Source: Lutimaribacter_A marinistellae
GTDB lineage: Bacteria; Pseudomonadota; Alphaproteobacteria; Rhodobacterales; Rhodobacteraceae
Direction of reading: 5' to 3'
Assembly: GCF_042648365.1 (NCBI RefSeq)
Contig: NZ_JBHRXI010000048.1
Span: 1 to 64,000 of the forward strand
Length of the DNA stretch: 64,000 bases
Position 1 is the stretch's first letter, and the number at the start of each line of letters is the position of its first letter. A program made the position numbers and the translations under genes. Positions 18,352 to 29,755 of this stretch are shown here, one piece after another. The notes beneath the pieces were generated by a model. It was not told the DNA's origin. It did not search any database and worked only from the letters and a program-made list of their open reading frames with translations.

Positions 18352-19205
18352 GGCGTGCCCTGGTCACCGCGTTGACGCTTTGCCTGATCGGCGGGGCGAG
18401 TGCGGCGACCGCGCCCGAGCGTTCGTTGCGCCCGGTGGAACGGCCTGCGCCCTCGTCCATGACGAATGCGGATGCGGCGGTGGCCGAGGCGGCCGTGGCA
18501 GTTGCGATCAGCGAAGTAACGAACGGGATGCGGCCCAAAGTGCGCCCGCCCTCGCCGCAGGTCACCCAGGCCGCCCTGCGGGCGCCGGCGCCAGGAAGCG
18601 GTCAGGGGCCTGACACCTCTCTGCGTCCGCCGCCACGAACCGAGGAGGCCGAAAAGGCGTTCCTGTTCAGGAAACGCAAGCAGCGCAAGGGTTCCGTTTG
18701 CGACAATATAGAGATCCAGGGCGAGAAGGTCGGCAACGTGCCTGGCTCGGGCGCGTGCGGGATCACGGACGCGGTGCGCGTGACGTCGGTTGCTGGCGTG
18801 AAGCTGAGCCGACCCGCCTTGATGAACTGCGCCACCGCCCATGCGCTGCACACATGGACGACGCGGACCCTCAAGCCGACCTTTCGCCGGCGTGGGCCGG
18901 TGGTCGAGATGCGGGTTGCCGCCCATTATGCCTGCCGCACGCGCAACAACCGAAAAGGCGCGCGCCTGTCCGAACACGCCAAGGGCAACGCGATCGACCT
19001 GTCGGCCTTTACCATGATGGATGGCGAGGTGATTACCGTGCTGGAAGGCTGGCGGCGCGGAAGCTCGCGGCGCCTGTTGCAAAGCGCTTGGAAAGGCGCC
19101 TGCGGGCCTTTTGGGACGGTGCTGGGCCCCAATGCGGACCGTTACCACCGCGACCATTTTCATTTCGACACCGCCCGCCATCGCAGCGGACCCTATTGCC
19201 GCTGA
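18348..19205 (+). CDS. Extensin-like family protein (putative cell-wall peptidase)
   Basis: A 285-residue exported protein: signal peptide (MRRALVTALTLCLIGGASAA), a Pro/Ala-rich linker to about residue 95, then an extensin-like C-terminal domain. That domain has NCATAHALHTW, AHYACRTRN, SEHAKGNAIDLSAF and HRDHFHFD. The His/Asp/His spacing is like that of the zinc M15/VanY-type peptidases, so a peptidoglycan role in the periplasm is likely. The start overlaps the tyrC stop. Four or more cysteines suggest disulfides. Confidence 0.85.
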   Translation: MRRALVTALTLCLIGGASAATAPERSLRPVERPAPSSMTNADAAVAEAAVAVAISEVTNGMRPKVRPPSPQVTQAALRAPAPGSGQGPDTSLRPPPRTEEAEKAFLFRKRKQRKGSVCDNIEIQGEKVGNVPGSGACGITDAVRVTSVAGVKLSRPALMNCATAHALHTWTTRTLKPTFRRRGPVVEMRVAAHYACRTRNNRKGARLSEHAKGNAIDLSAFTMMDGEVITVLEGWRRGSSRRLLQSAWKGACGPFGTVLGPNADRYHRDHFHFDTARHRSGPYCR

Positions 19206-19208
19206 CCG

Positions 19209-20210
19209 TCAGCGCAGTATGAAACGGGGCGCAGGCCCGAGGGGGATCGGGCCAAGCGCAACGAACCCTTCGCGGAAGTTCAGCTGGGCATCGAGCGCCT
19301 TGGGGTTGCCGCCGAGACCTGCCAACATGCCCAGCACGCGGGCCGCGGGTTCGACGGCTTGCGGAGGCAGCGCACCGGCAGCCTGCGCCATGGCCAGCAT
19401 CTCGCGCCAGTTCTCGGCCTTGATGGCGACCTCGCCCGTTGGGATGCCCTGTTCGTCGATACTGAGCGATCCGGTGGCAAAGAGCCTGAGTTCGCCCCAG
19501 TGCAACTCGGCCAGCCGCAGATCGACGGCCTGTGGTTGTGGGCGGCGCTCTTCCAGCGCGGTCCGGTCCCACGGCTTGTCGAAGGTGACGGTCATCTCGG
19601 CCTGCGCGGTCTCGAAGCTGCGGGGCAGGGCAGAGGTGGGGCGCAGCATCCGGCGCAGCCCGTCGCCGGGGGTGAACGCCTCGGCGCTGGCAGCGATACG
19701 ATAGGTCGGCGCGTCATCCGTTTGTACCATTTCCAGCGTCAGGCTTTGCGCCTCGGCCAGCGGGCCGCCCTCTTGCCGCAGCGCCCAAGGGCCGGAGGTC
19801 AGCGCCATGCGTTCCAGTTCCAGCGCGACGCCGGGGGCAAGGTGCAGCTCGGCGCTCATGCCTTGTGCCTCGATCACCGCGGTCTGGTCGAAATAGGACA
19901 GCCGCTGCGGCGTGTCGGCAAAGCGCAGGGTCTGCCGGCCGGGCCAGATCGCCGGACTGTCGAAGGTCAGCCAGTCCGCGCGCCAGGCTGTGCCGGTGGC
20001 CGGGTCGGCAAGGGCTGGTGCGGTGAGCGTTGTGAGGTGGCGAAGCGGGAAGCCCGAGGTCGCAAGATCGGCATAATCGGCCTGCCAGCCCTCGGCCTCG
20101 CGCGCGGCGAACCAGTTGCTGACCGATGAGCGCAGGCCATAGGCGGCCGCGAACCAGTATAGCGACCACAGCGCCGCAAGGATAAGAAGAACACGCACCA
20201 AGCGGAGCAT
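19209..20210 (-). CDS. DUF2125 protein, membrane-anchored
   Basis: A 333-residue DUF2125 family protein. It begins with one membrane helix (LVRVLLILAALWSLYWFAAAYGL) and continues as a beta-rich domain, probably periplasmic. Seen: WFAAREAEGWQADYADLATSGFPLR (in two parts), a segment typical of the family, and repeated strand-turn units to the end. Function unknown; the family is widespread in Rhodobacterales and Rhizobiales. Convergent with the extensin-like gene, 3 bp apart. Confidence 0.85.
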   Translation of the reverse strand: MLRLVRVLLILAALWSLYWFAAAYGLRSSVSNWFAAREAEGWQADYADLATSGFPLRHLTTLTAPALADPATGTAWRADWLTFDSPAIWPGRQTLRFADTPQRLSYFDQTAVIEAQGMSAELHLAPGVALELERMALTSGPWALRQEGGPLAEAQSLTLEMVQTDDAPTYRIAASAEAFTPGDGLRRMLRPTSALPRSFETAQAEMTVTFDKPWDRTALEERRPQPQAVDLRLAELHWGELRLFATGSLSIDEQGIPTGEVAIKAENWREMLAMAQAAGALPPQAVEPAARVLGMLAGLGGNPKALDAQLNFREGFVALGPIPLGPAPRFILR

Positions 20211-20277
20211 TCCGGTCGCCCCTTTTTCCTGCCTCTGATTTGGTGTTTACAGGCGCAAACTGCGAAGGACCAGCGCA

Positions 20278-20808
20278 ATGACGATGTGGGTGTTCGGATA
20301 TGGATCGCTTTTGTGGAACCCGGGCTTTCCGGTGGCCCGGCGCGAGCTGGCCATGTTGCACGGCTATGCGCGGTCGTTCTGCATGAGTTCGATCCATCAC
20401 CGCGGGATAGAGACCGAGCCGGGGCTGGTTCTGGCGCTCGACGCGGTTGAGGGCGCGCATTGCCGGGGGCTGGCCTTGGCGGTTGAGCAGGGCCACGAGG
20501 AACCGACGCTGGAGGCGCTGCGCGAGCGCGAGCTGATCTCGTCTGCCTATGTGGAGCGGATGCTGCATGTCGAACTGGACGGTGGCCAGCAGGTCGAGGC
20601 CGTGACCTATGTGATCGACCCCGACCACGTGCAATATTGCGGCGGTATGCCGCTGGAGGACCAGGCGCAGATCATCGCCCGGGCCACGGGCGGGCGGGGG
20701 CCGAATTCCGAGTATTTGTTCAATACTGCCCAGCATCTGGCCGAAATCGGTCTGCACGACCCGGAACTCGATTGGTTGTCCGCACGCGTGCGCAGCCTTG
20801 TCGCATAA
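20278..20808 (+). CDS. Gamma-glutamylcyclotransferase, ChaC family
   Basis: A 176-residue ChaC-type enzyme, which cleaves glutathione to 5-oxoproline and Cys-Gly. The N-terminal glutamyl-binding loop WVFGYGSLLWNP (4-15) and the catalytic Glu in LRERELISSAY (around 87) are present, and LAEIGLHDPELDWL near the end fits the family. The gene is alone between the divergent DUF2125 gene and the MotA-like gene. Confidence 0.93.
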   Translation: MTMWVFGYGSLLWNPGFPVARRELAMLHGYARSFCMSSIHHRGIETEPGLVLALDAVEGAHCRGLALAVEQGHEEPTLEALRERELISSAYVERMLHVELDGGQQVEAVTYVIDPDHVQYCGGMPLEDQAQIIARATGGRGPNSEYLFNTAQHLAEIGLHDPELDWLSARVRSLVA

Positions 20809-20876
20809 ACCCTTGGCCCTGCCTGCCTTTCTTCGATAGGCTTGGCGCAGGGCAGTCAATGTCAGGAACCACGCGC

Positions 20877-22061
20877 ATGGCGCAGGCAGACCGAGAGGCG
20901 AGACCGCAATTCTCGCAGCCGATCCGGCAGATCGTGTTGATGCTGGTGGCCATCGGCCTGTCGGCATTCGGCGTGTTCGTGGCGCTGCCGCGGGTGATGC
21001 CGGTGTTCGAGGCGAACCCCTATCTCAACGGTTTCATCCTGCTGGTTTTCATTGTCGGCGTAATGGCCTGTTTCTGGCAGGTGTTCCAGTTGATGGGGTC
21101 GGTCCGCTGGATCGAGGATTTCGCAAGCGGGCAGGAAAGCGATACGCGTCCGCCGCAACTGCTGGCGCCCCTGGCATCGCTGCTGCGGTCGCGGGGCGCG
21201 CGGATGCAGATCAGCTCTACCTCGACCCGGTCGATCCTCGACTCGGTGGCCGAACGGATCGAGGAAGAGCGTGAGATCACGCGCTATATCACCAATTTGC
21301 TGATCTACCTTGGCCTTCTGGGGACGTTCTTTGGCCTTGCCACGACGGTCCCGGCGGTGGTCGACACGATCCGCAGTCTTGCGCCGCAGGGCGACGAGGC
21401 TGGCGTCGAGGTGTTCAACCGGCTGATGACCGGGCTGGAGGCGCAGCTGGGCGGCATGGGCGTGGCCTTTGGTTCTTCGCTGCTGGGCCTGGCGGGGTCA
21501 CTGATCGTGGGTCTGCTGGAACTGTTCGCCGGTCACGGGCAGAACCGGTTCTATCGCGAGCTCGAGGAATGGCTGTCGACCATCACCCGTCTGGGATTTG
21601 CAAGCAGCGATGAGGGCACGAGCGGCGAAGCGGCCGTTATGCATGGCGTGCTGGACACGATGGGCGAGCAGATGGATGCGTTGCAGACCATGTTCGCGGC
21701 GTCCGAGGCAGGGCAGGCCGAGGTGACCGAAAAGCTGACACAGCTGGTCGAGGCGATCGGCGACATGAACCAGCGCCAGACCGAGACCGAGGGCGTGATC
21801 GCCGCGCTGGACCGGATGGCGAACAGCCAGGACGCGCTGCTGGATCACATGCGCGCGCAGGGGCCGAGCGAGGGGATCGACGCCGAAAGCCGGATGCGCC
21901 TGCGCTCGATCGATGTGCAGATGCTGCGCATTCTCGAAGAGATCTCGGCCGGGCGGCAGGAGAGCCTGTCGGAACTGCGCAAGGATATCGAGTTGCTGGG
22001 CAAGGCCCTGTCGCAGCCGCGCGGCGCGGCGCGGGTGCGGGCCGGAACGGACCGGGAGTAA
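20877..22061 (+). CDS. MotA/TolQ/ExbB-type proton-channel protein
   Basis: A 394-residue inner-membrane protein with two N-terminal helices (IVLMLVAIGLSAFGVFVALP, then FILLVFIVGVMACFWQVF), a cytoplasmic loop, and a MotA/TolQ/ExbB-type helix pair (NLLIYLGLLGTFFGLATTVPAVVD and the GMGVAFGSSLLGLAGSLIVGLLEL region). The last 150 residues are an acidic, coiled-coil-prone tail. It should form the ion-conducting stator partner of the OmpA-domain protein encoded 3 bp downstream. Start at 20877 is chosen for AGGA at 20864-20867; an earlier ATG at 20859 is possible. It differs from MotA by its tail and its context. Confidence 0.87.
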   Translation: MAQADREARPQFSQPIRQIVLMLVAIGLSAFGVFVALPRVMPVFEANPYLNGFILLVFIVGVMACFWQVFQLMGSVRWIEDFASGQESDTRPPQLLAPLASLLRSRGARMQISSTSTRSILDSVAERIEEEREITRYITNLLIYLGLLGTFFGLATTVPAVVDTIRSLAPQGDEAGVEVFNRLMTGLEAQLGGMGVAFGSSLLGLAGSLIVGLLELFAGHGQNRFYRELEEWLSTITRLGFASSDEGTSGEAAVMHGVLDTMGEQMDALQTMFAASEAGQAEVTEKLTQLVEAIGDMNQRQTETEGVIAALDRMANSQDALLDHMRAQGPSEGIDAESRMRLRSIDVQMLRILEEISAGRQESLSELRKDIELLGKALSQPRGAARVRAGTDRE

Positions 22062-22064
22062 GCC

Positions 22065-24419
22065 ATGGCGCTGTCCCGCCGCACCGGTCACCGTTTCCAG
22101 GGTTCGGTCTGGCCCGGGTTCGTCGATGCGATGACCGGTCTGCTGATGGTGCTGACCTTTGTGCTGACCATTTTCATGGTCGTGCAATTCGTGCTGCGCG
22201 AGACGATCACCGGGCAGGAAAGCGAGCTTGACGCGCTGACCGGCGAGGTGGCCGCGCTGGCGCAGGCGCTGGGGCTGGAAGAGGCGCAGAACCGGCGGCT
22301 CGAGGCGCGGATGGGCGAGTTGAACGCGACGCTCAACGAGACACGAGGCGATCTGGACGACACGCAGGCAGAGCTGACGCAGGCGCAATCGTTGATCGCG
22401 TCCTTGTCGGCCGAACGCGACCAGCAGGCCGAGGCCTTGAGCGCGGCCGAGGCGCAGATCACCTCGTTCGAGGCGCAGGTGGCGACGCTGATGGCGGACC
22501 GCGAAAGCGCACTGGACAGTGTCGCGGCGCTGGAGGTCGAGTTGGACGAGATGATCGCCAACCGGGCCGAGCTGATGTCCGAGCAGGAGCGGCTGAACCT
22601 GGCGCTGGCACAAAGCCGCGACGAGATTGACGCCCAATCCGAGGCCGCCCGCCTTGCTGCCGCCCGGCGTGAGGCGCTGGAGGCGATGATCGCCGATCTC
22701 GAGCGCGCGGGCGACGCACGGGCCGACCGCATCACCGTGCTCGAAGAGCAGCTTTCCGAGGAGGAGGCGGGTCGCCTGGCCGAGGCCGCGGCGGCAGAGG
22801 CCTTGCGCGAACGGTTGGAAAACGCGGATGCCGAACTGACCGCGATGACGATGGCGCTGGAGGCTCAACGGCAGGAGGCGGAGGACACCCTGACCCTGCT
22901 GGCCGCTGCCGAGGCCGCCGAAGAGCGTCTGGCCGAACGGTTGGAAGAGGCGCTGAGCCAGATCGAGGCGGCCCGCGCGCAGGCGCGGGAGCGTGACGAG
23001 CTGGCCGAACGGCTGACCCGCGTGCTGGCGCAAATGGAGGTAACGCGGGCCGAAGCCGATACGCAGGTCAACGCGCTGGAGGCCGAGCTGGCCCGTATCC
23101 GCACCGAGGCACAGGAGAGCCGCGAGACCCTGTCGGCGCAACTGGCCGCCGCCCGTGCCGATGCAGCCAATACACGTGAGCAGCTGGAGGCGGAACTGGC
23201 TCGCCAGCGCGCGGCCAATGTCGAGACCGTGTCGGAGTATCAGGCCGAGCTTGAACGACTGGAAGCCGAGAACCGGGATATCCGCACAGCGTTGACCGCA
23301 GAGCTGGAGGCCGCGCGCAGTGCTGCCGAGGACACGCGGCGCGGGCTGGAGGCGCGGCTGGCGGCCGTTCAGGCCGAGGCGGACAGCACGCAAGCGGCGC
23401 TTCAGGCGGAACTGTCTGGGTTGCGGGCCGATCTGGCGGCTGCTCGCGGCGCGGCGGAATCGACCGAGGAAGACCGCGCCTCGGTCGAGGCGCGGCTGCT
23501 GCAGGCGTTGGAATCACTGGAGCGCGCACAGGCGGCAGCCAGTGACAGCGATGTCCTGCAATCGCGGCTGCTGGCAGCATTGAACGCGCAGGAAGAGGCC
23601 GAAACAAGCGCCGAAGCGCAACGGTCGCTGGCCGAGGAGCGCGCGGCGCTGTTGGCCAAGGCGCGCGAGACGCTGGCGGTGGAACAGGCGATCTCGGAAG
23701 AGGCGCAGCGGCAGACGGCGTTGTTGAACCAGCAGGTCGCGGCGTTGCGCGATCAGCTTGGCAGCCTGCAATCGCTGTTGGACGATTACAAGGAGCGCGC
23801 GGCGGCGGACAATATCCAATTGCAGACGCTGGGGCAGGACCTGAACGCGGCGCTGGCGCGCGCGGCGTCCGAGGAGCGCAGGCGCCGCCTGCTGGAAGAG
23901 GCGGAGCGCAGGCGGCTGGAGGAGGAGGCGGAGCGACTTGCCGCGCAGGCCGAGGACCTCGAAAAATACCGCTCGGACTTCTTTGGTCGGTTGCGGGACG
24001 TCCTTGGCCAGCAGGAAGGCGTGCGGATCGAGGGGGACCGGTTCGTGTTCTCCTCGGAGGTGCTGTTCCCGCCGGGGTCGGCCGACCTGTCGCCCGCCGG
24101 ACGTGCCGAGATTGCCAAGGTCGCGTCGATCCTGCGCAACGTCGCCGCCGAAATCCCGCCCGAGATCAACTGGATCATCCGGGTGGATGGGCATACCGAC
24201 GACACGCCGCTGGCGGGCACGGGGCGGTTCGCCGATAACTGGGAGTTGAGCCAGGGGCGGGCGCTTTCTGTGGTGCGCTACATGGTCGATGCGCTCGCCA
24301 TCCCGCCAGAGCGACTGTCGGCCAACGGGTTCGGCGAGTTCCAGCCTGTCAATCCCGCAGATACGGCAGAGGCCCGCGCGCAGAACCGTCGCATCGAGCT
24401 GAAGCTGACCGAGAAGTAA
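22065..24419 (+). CDS. Giant coiled-coil MotB-like protein with OmpA peptidoglycan-binding domain
   Basis: A 784-residue protein. One membrane helix (residues about 24-48, GLLMVLTFVLTIFMVVQFVL with an Asp before it as in MotB/ExbD, WPGFVDAMTG) is followed by roughly 560 residues of Ala/Glu/Arg-rich heptad coiled coil (about 50-610), a basic/acidic helix (about 610-645) and an OmpA/MotB C-terminal domain: FSSEVLFPPGSADLSPAGR, IRVDGHTDDTPL, NWELSQGRALSVVRYM, RIELKLTEK. It should span the periplasm and grip peptidoglycan. Standard MotB proteins are about 300 residues. Coupled to the MotA-like gene; not flagellar by context. Confidence 0.88.
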   Translation: MALSRRTGHRFQGSVWPGFVDAMTGLLMVLTFVLTIFMVVQFVLRETITGQESELDALTGEVAALAQALGLEEAQNRRLEARMGELNATLNETRGDLDDTQAELTQAQSLIASLSAERDQQAEALSAAEAQITSFEAQVATLMADRESALDSVAALEVELDEMIANRAELMSEQERLNLALAQSRDEIDAQSEAARLAAARREALEAMIADLERAGDARADRITVLEEQLSEEEAGRLAEAAAAEALRERLENADAELTAMTMALEAQRQEAEDTLTLLAAAEAAEERLAERLEEALSQIEAARAQARERDELAERLTRVLAQMEVTRAEADTQVNALEAELARIRTEAQESRETLSAQLAAARADAANTREQLEAELARQRAANVETVSEYQAELERLEAENRDIRTALTAELEAARSAAEDTRRGLEARLAAVQAEADSTQAALQAELSGLRADLAAARGAAESTEEDRASVEARLLQALESLERAQAAASDSDVLQSRLLAALNAQEEAETSAEAQRSLAEERAALLAKARETLAVEQAISEEAQRQTALLNQQVAALRDQLGSLQSLLDDYKERAAADNIQLQTLGQDLNAALARAASEERRRRLLEEAERRRLEEEAERLAAQAEDLEKYRSDFFGRLRDVLGQQEGVRIEGDRFVFSSEVLFPPGSADLSPAGRAEIAKVASILRNVAAEIPPEINWIIRVDGHTDDTPLAGTGRFADNWELSQGRALSVVRYMVDALAIPPERLSANGFGEFQPVNPADTAEARAQNRRIELKLTEK

Positions 24420-24421
24420 AC

Positions 24422-25380
24422 CTAGCGCAGATCGACCGTGGTGGTGAAGCTGTCCAGCTCATTCCCGTCACGCAACAGGCGCACCGTGCCGGTGTAGCGG
24501 CCAGTGGGCCAGGCATCGGCCCGCAGGCGCTTGCCGAAGGCGCGAAAGAAGCGCGCCTGATCGCGGTCGAGGGTCGTACGGTTCGAGGCGAACGGGCCGT
24601 TCGGCCCATCGATGGAAATGTCGATCTCGTCACCTTGCTGGCCACCGAAGAGAAAGCCGAACAGCACCAGCGCCTCGCTCTCGGCGGGCATGTTCGGACG
24701 CGCGGCGGTTCCGGCCTGTATCGTGGCATAATCGGGCATGTTCGGTGCAAAGCCCGCGTCGATCACCGCACCGGGCGTATAGGCGGGGGGCTCTTGCCAA
24801 AGCGTTCCGTCTCCTTCACCGCACAGCGCCTGATCGGCGGTGTCGAACGGGTCGACCACCATCCCGTTATGCCGTACGGACATGTGCAGGTGGGGGAATT
24901 GTGTCTTGCCGCTGAGGCCGATCTGGCCAAGCACCGCGCCGCGTTCGACGCGCTCGCCGACCCCGACCCGGACCGAACCCAGCTTCAGATGGCAGTACTG
25001 GGTTTCCCAGCCATCGTCGTGGCGCAGCACCACGCCGTTGCCGCATTCGCGACCCTTGACGGCGGTGTCGGCGTCGCCCCTGTAAATCTGGTCCGCCATC
25101 CCGTCACGGCGTCCTGTGACAAGGCCGGGAGCGGCCGCGAGGACATCCACGCCCGCCTGCATCTGGGCAAGTGTGGCGAGCGCGAAATCGGTACCCTTGT
25201 GGCCATCATAGGCGAGCGGGCCGCAGGTATAGTCGCGAAAACCCGCGTCGAGGTCGCGGTCGGTATATTGCTGAATGTAACAGCTCTCGCCCAGGTCGCA
25301 GTCGACCGGCAGGCTCAGAACGGGATCGCTCGCCGCGGGGGCCGCGGCGAGCGAGAAAAGCGCCAGAAGCGTCTTGCGCA

Positions 25381-25381
<1 letters not shown>
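24422..25381 (-). CDS. M23 (LytM-type) metallopeptidase, secreted
   Basis: A 319-residue protein with a signal peptide (MRKTLLALFSLAAAPAAS). The M23 fold carries the zinc residues in YDGHKGTDFAL (about 60-70) and HLHMSVRHNG (about 163-172), so it should cut peptide bridges in the cell wall. A beta-domain of about 120 residues follows (IDISIDGPNGPF, TGTVRLLRDGNELDSF). The start overlaps the clpA stop (TGATG at 25383-25379), so it is translated after clpA. It converges with the OmpA-domain gene at 24419. Confidence 0.9.
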
Positions 25382-27711
<2,330 letters not shown>

Positions 27712-27818
27712 GCCGGTGCTCCTCTTAATCTTGGGTCGGTGGGGGGTCGAGTATCGGCTGGACCCCCTTGGCCAACCATGTCCTCATGGTATTAGAGTTT
27801 GGTTGATCATTGCCCGGC

Positions 27819-27824
27819 TTCAAG
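27819..27824 (-). promoter_or_regulatory. Candidate heat-shock (RpoH-type) -35 element upstream of clpA
   Basis: On the minus strand CTTGAA, preceded by CC and followed by G, lies about 108 bp before the clpA start. CTTGAA is the core of alphaproteobacterial RpoH promoters. A convincing -10 was not found by eye, so this is a weak call. Confidence 0.25.
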
Positions 27825-27888
27825 GGTTTTCTTTCATTTGCCGGTCACATTTCCCCAGACCGTGATTGCACCGCGCGATTTTCGGGCG

Positions 27889-28656
27889 TCAGAAATTATC
27901 CTTTCGCGTGCGGATTTCGGCGAAAACGGCGGCCGGATCGGCGCCTTTCATACCCAATTCGGCCTGAACCGAGGATTCCGCCGCGCGCAGGAACGGGTTG
28001 GTGGCTTTTTCCTCGGCGAGGGTCGACGGCACGGTCGGCTGCCCCTTTTCTCGCGCAGCGGCGATCTCGGCGATACGCTTTTGCAGCGCTGCGTTGCCCG
28101 GTTCGATCGTCTGTGCGAAGCGGCCATTGGCCTGGGTGTATTCGTGGCCCGAATAGATCACGGTGTCGTCGGGCAGGGCGGCAAGTTTTTGCAGCGAGGC
28201 CCACATCTGGTCCATCGTGCCTTCGAAGACGCGACCGCATCCCAGCGCCATCAGGCTGTCGGCGGTAAAGGCTGCATGGCTTTCGGGGATATGGAAGGCG
28301 ATATGTCCGACCGTGTGGCCGGACACGTCATGCACATGGACCGTTTCGCCACCGAATTCGAAACTGTCGCCATCCGACACCTGCATGTCGAGCGGGGGCA
28401 GGCGGTGCGCGTCGCTCGCCGCGCCGATCACCTGCGCTGAATGGCGGTCGAGGATCGTGGCGAGGCCTTGCACGTGGTCGGGGTGGTGATGGGTCAGGAG
28501 CACATGGCTCAACGACCAGCCGCGGCGGTTCAGCTCGTCAAGGATCGGCCCCGCCTCGGGCGCGTCCACCAGCGCCGTCTGGCCCGATGCGGCATCATGC
28601 GCGAGGAAGGCGTAATTGTCGCTGAGGCAGGGGATCGTGACGATGTCGAGAGGCAT
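27889..28656 (-). CDS. gloB: Hydroxyacylglutathione hydrolase (glyoxalase II)
   Basis: A 255-residue metallo-beta-lactamase-fold enzyme that hydrolyses S-lactoylglutathione in methylglyoxal detoxification. The metal motif THHHPDH is at 55-61; other ligands are in SGHTVGHIAFH, FTADSLMALGCGRVFEGT and VIYSGHEYTQAN, and the glutathione-binding tail has EKATNPFLR. ATG at 28656 is chosen; a further upstream in-frame start would be TTG. It shares strand and order with clpA. It diverges from the methyltransferase gene with a 63-bp gap. Confidence 0.95.
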   Translation of the reverse strand: MPLDIVTIPCLSDNYAFLAHDAASGQTALVDAPEAGPILDELNRRGWSLSHVLLTHHHPDHVQGLATILDRHSAQVIGAASDAHRLPPLDMQVSDGDSFEFGGETVHVHDVSGHTVGHIAFHIPESHAAFTADSLMALGCGRVFEGTMDQMWASLQKLAALPDDTVIYSGHEYTQANGRFAQTIEPGNAALQKRIAEIAAAREKGQPTVPSTLAEEKATNPFLRAAESSVQAELGMKGADPAAVFAEIRTRKDNF

Positions 28657-28719
28657 GGCCTTTTGCCCTTTCAAGTTGTTAGACTATCGTCAGCTTGGCC
28701 CATCGAGCAGGTGTCCGCA

Positions 28720-29466
28720 ATGCATCTCGACGTGCAGGATCTGAAGAACTTCTATTATCGCAGCACGTTGGGACGGGCCGCGCAGGCGGCGGTCCGGGGT
28801 CGGCTGACCGAGATCTGGCCCGAAGCAAAGGGGCAGACGGTTGCGGGCTTTGGCTTTGCCGTACCGCTGTTGCGTCCCTACCTGGCCGAGGCGCGGCGGG
28901 TGGTCGGCCTGATGCCTGGGCCGCAGGGCGTGATGCCCTGGCCGTCGGGCATGCCGAACGTGTCGGTCCTGACCGAGGAAACAGCGTGGCCGCTGGAAAC
29001 AGGGCGCGTGGACAAGCTGGTGGTGATGCACGGGCTCGAGACGTCGGAGCGGCCAACGGAGCTGCTTGATGAGTGCTGGCGTGTTCTCGGACCCGGCGGC
29101 AAGGCGATCTTTGTCGTGCCGAACCGCGCTGGCCTTTGGTCGCGGTCAGACAACACGCCCTTTGGTCATGGCCGGCCCTACACGCTGGGCCAGCTCGAGA
29201 CGCAATTGCGCAAGCACCACTTCCTGCCTGAATACCATTGCTCGGCCCTTTACCAGCCGCCGTCGTTCCGGCGCTTCTGGCTGAAATCGGGGAGCCTCAT
29301 GGAACGCACGGGCGCGCGCCTGCCACGGATCATGGCCGGCGGCGTCTTTCTGGTCGAAGTATCCAAGCGGGTGCATCCGCCACGTGGCTCGGCCGTGCGC
29401 GACGGCGCGCCCCGGGCGCTGGAAGCGTTCGAGGGCATGCGCAAGCCGGTGGCGAAACCGGTCTGA
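28720..29466 (+). CDS. SAM-dependent methyltransferase
   Basis: A 248-residue class I methyltransferase. A degenerate SAM-binding start (TVAGFGFAVPLLRPYLAEARRVVGLMPG, in parts, residues 39-66) is followed by the LDECWRVLGPGGKAIFVVPNR block usual in type 11 methyltransferases, and by FWLKSGSLMERTGARL. The first glycine motif is unusual (GFGFAVP instead of GxGxG). The substrate is unknown. Pairing with the divergent gloB is common in Rhodobacterales as far as I recall. Confidence 0.85.
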   Translation: MHLDVQDLKNFYYRSTLGRAAQAAVRGRLTEIWPEAKGQTVAGFGFAVPLLRPYLAEARRVVGLMPGPQGVMPWPSGMPNVSVLTEETAWPLETGRVDKLVVMHGLETSERPTELLDECWRVLGPGGKAIFVVPNRAGLWSRSDNTPFGHGRPYTLGQLETQLRKHHFLPEYHCSALYQPPSFRRFWLKSGSLMERTGARLPRIMAGGVFLVEVSKRVHPPRGSAVRDGAPRALEAFEGMRKPVAKPV

Positions 29467-29595
29467 TCCGTTGGGGTCGGCCGGGCAGGGTTGCAAGCTG
29501 CGGAATCGAAAAAACCTGCAACACGGTAACATTTTTCACGTGACTTGCCGGGTGCAAAGGGTCGCACTCGTGGCAAGTGATTGAAAACGCTGAAT

Positions 29596-29623
29596 TTGGG
29601 GATATTTCCGTTACCGCTATACT
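29596..29623 (+). promoter_or_regulatory. Candidate sigma-70 promoter of the atp operon
   Basis: TATACT at 29618-29623 is a good -10, with TTGGGG 16 bp upstream as a weak -35. It lies 133 bp before atpH in a 289-bp gap that otherwise holds only AT-rich sequence and short imperfect hairpins. Confidence 0.35.
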
Positions 29624-29755
29624 GTATTGCGAGGCCGGGACCGCTCTGCTACATCCCCCGTGATTTAAGTGCCCCGCCAGTTCTGGTGGGGTCTCGTCAC
29701 GCCCCCGGACAGCGCGGCCGCGCCTTACCGGGGCCAAGATATCGGAAGGGTGGAC

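Noticed and set aside
20877..24419. Zorya-type defence system (ZorA/ZorB)
   Set aside because: No ZorC, ZorD or ZorE helicase/nuclease genes follow; neighbours are a peptidase, clpA and gloB, and the MotB-like protein is far longer than ZorB.
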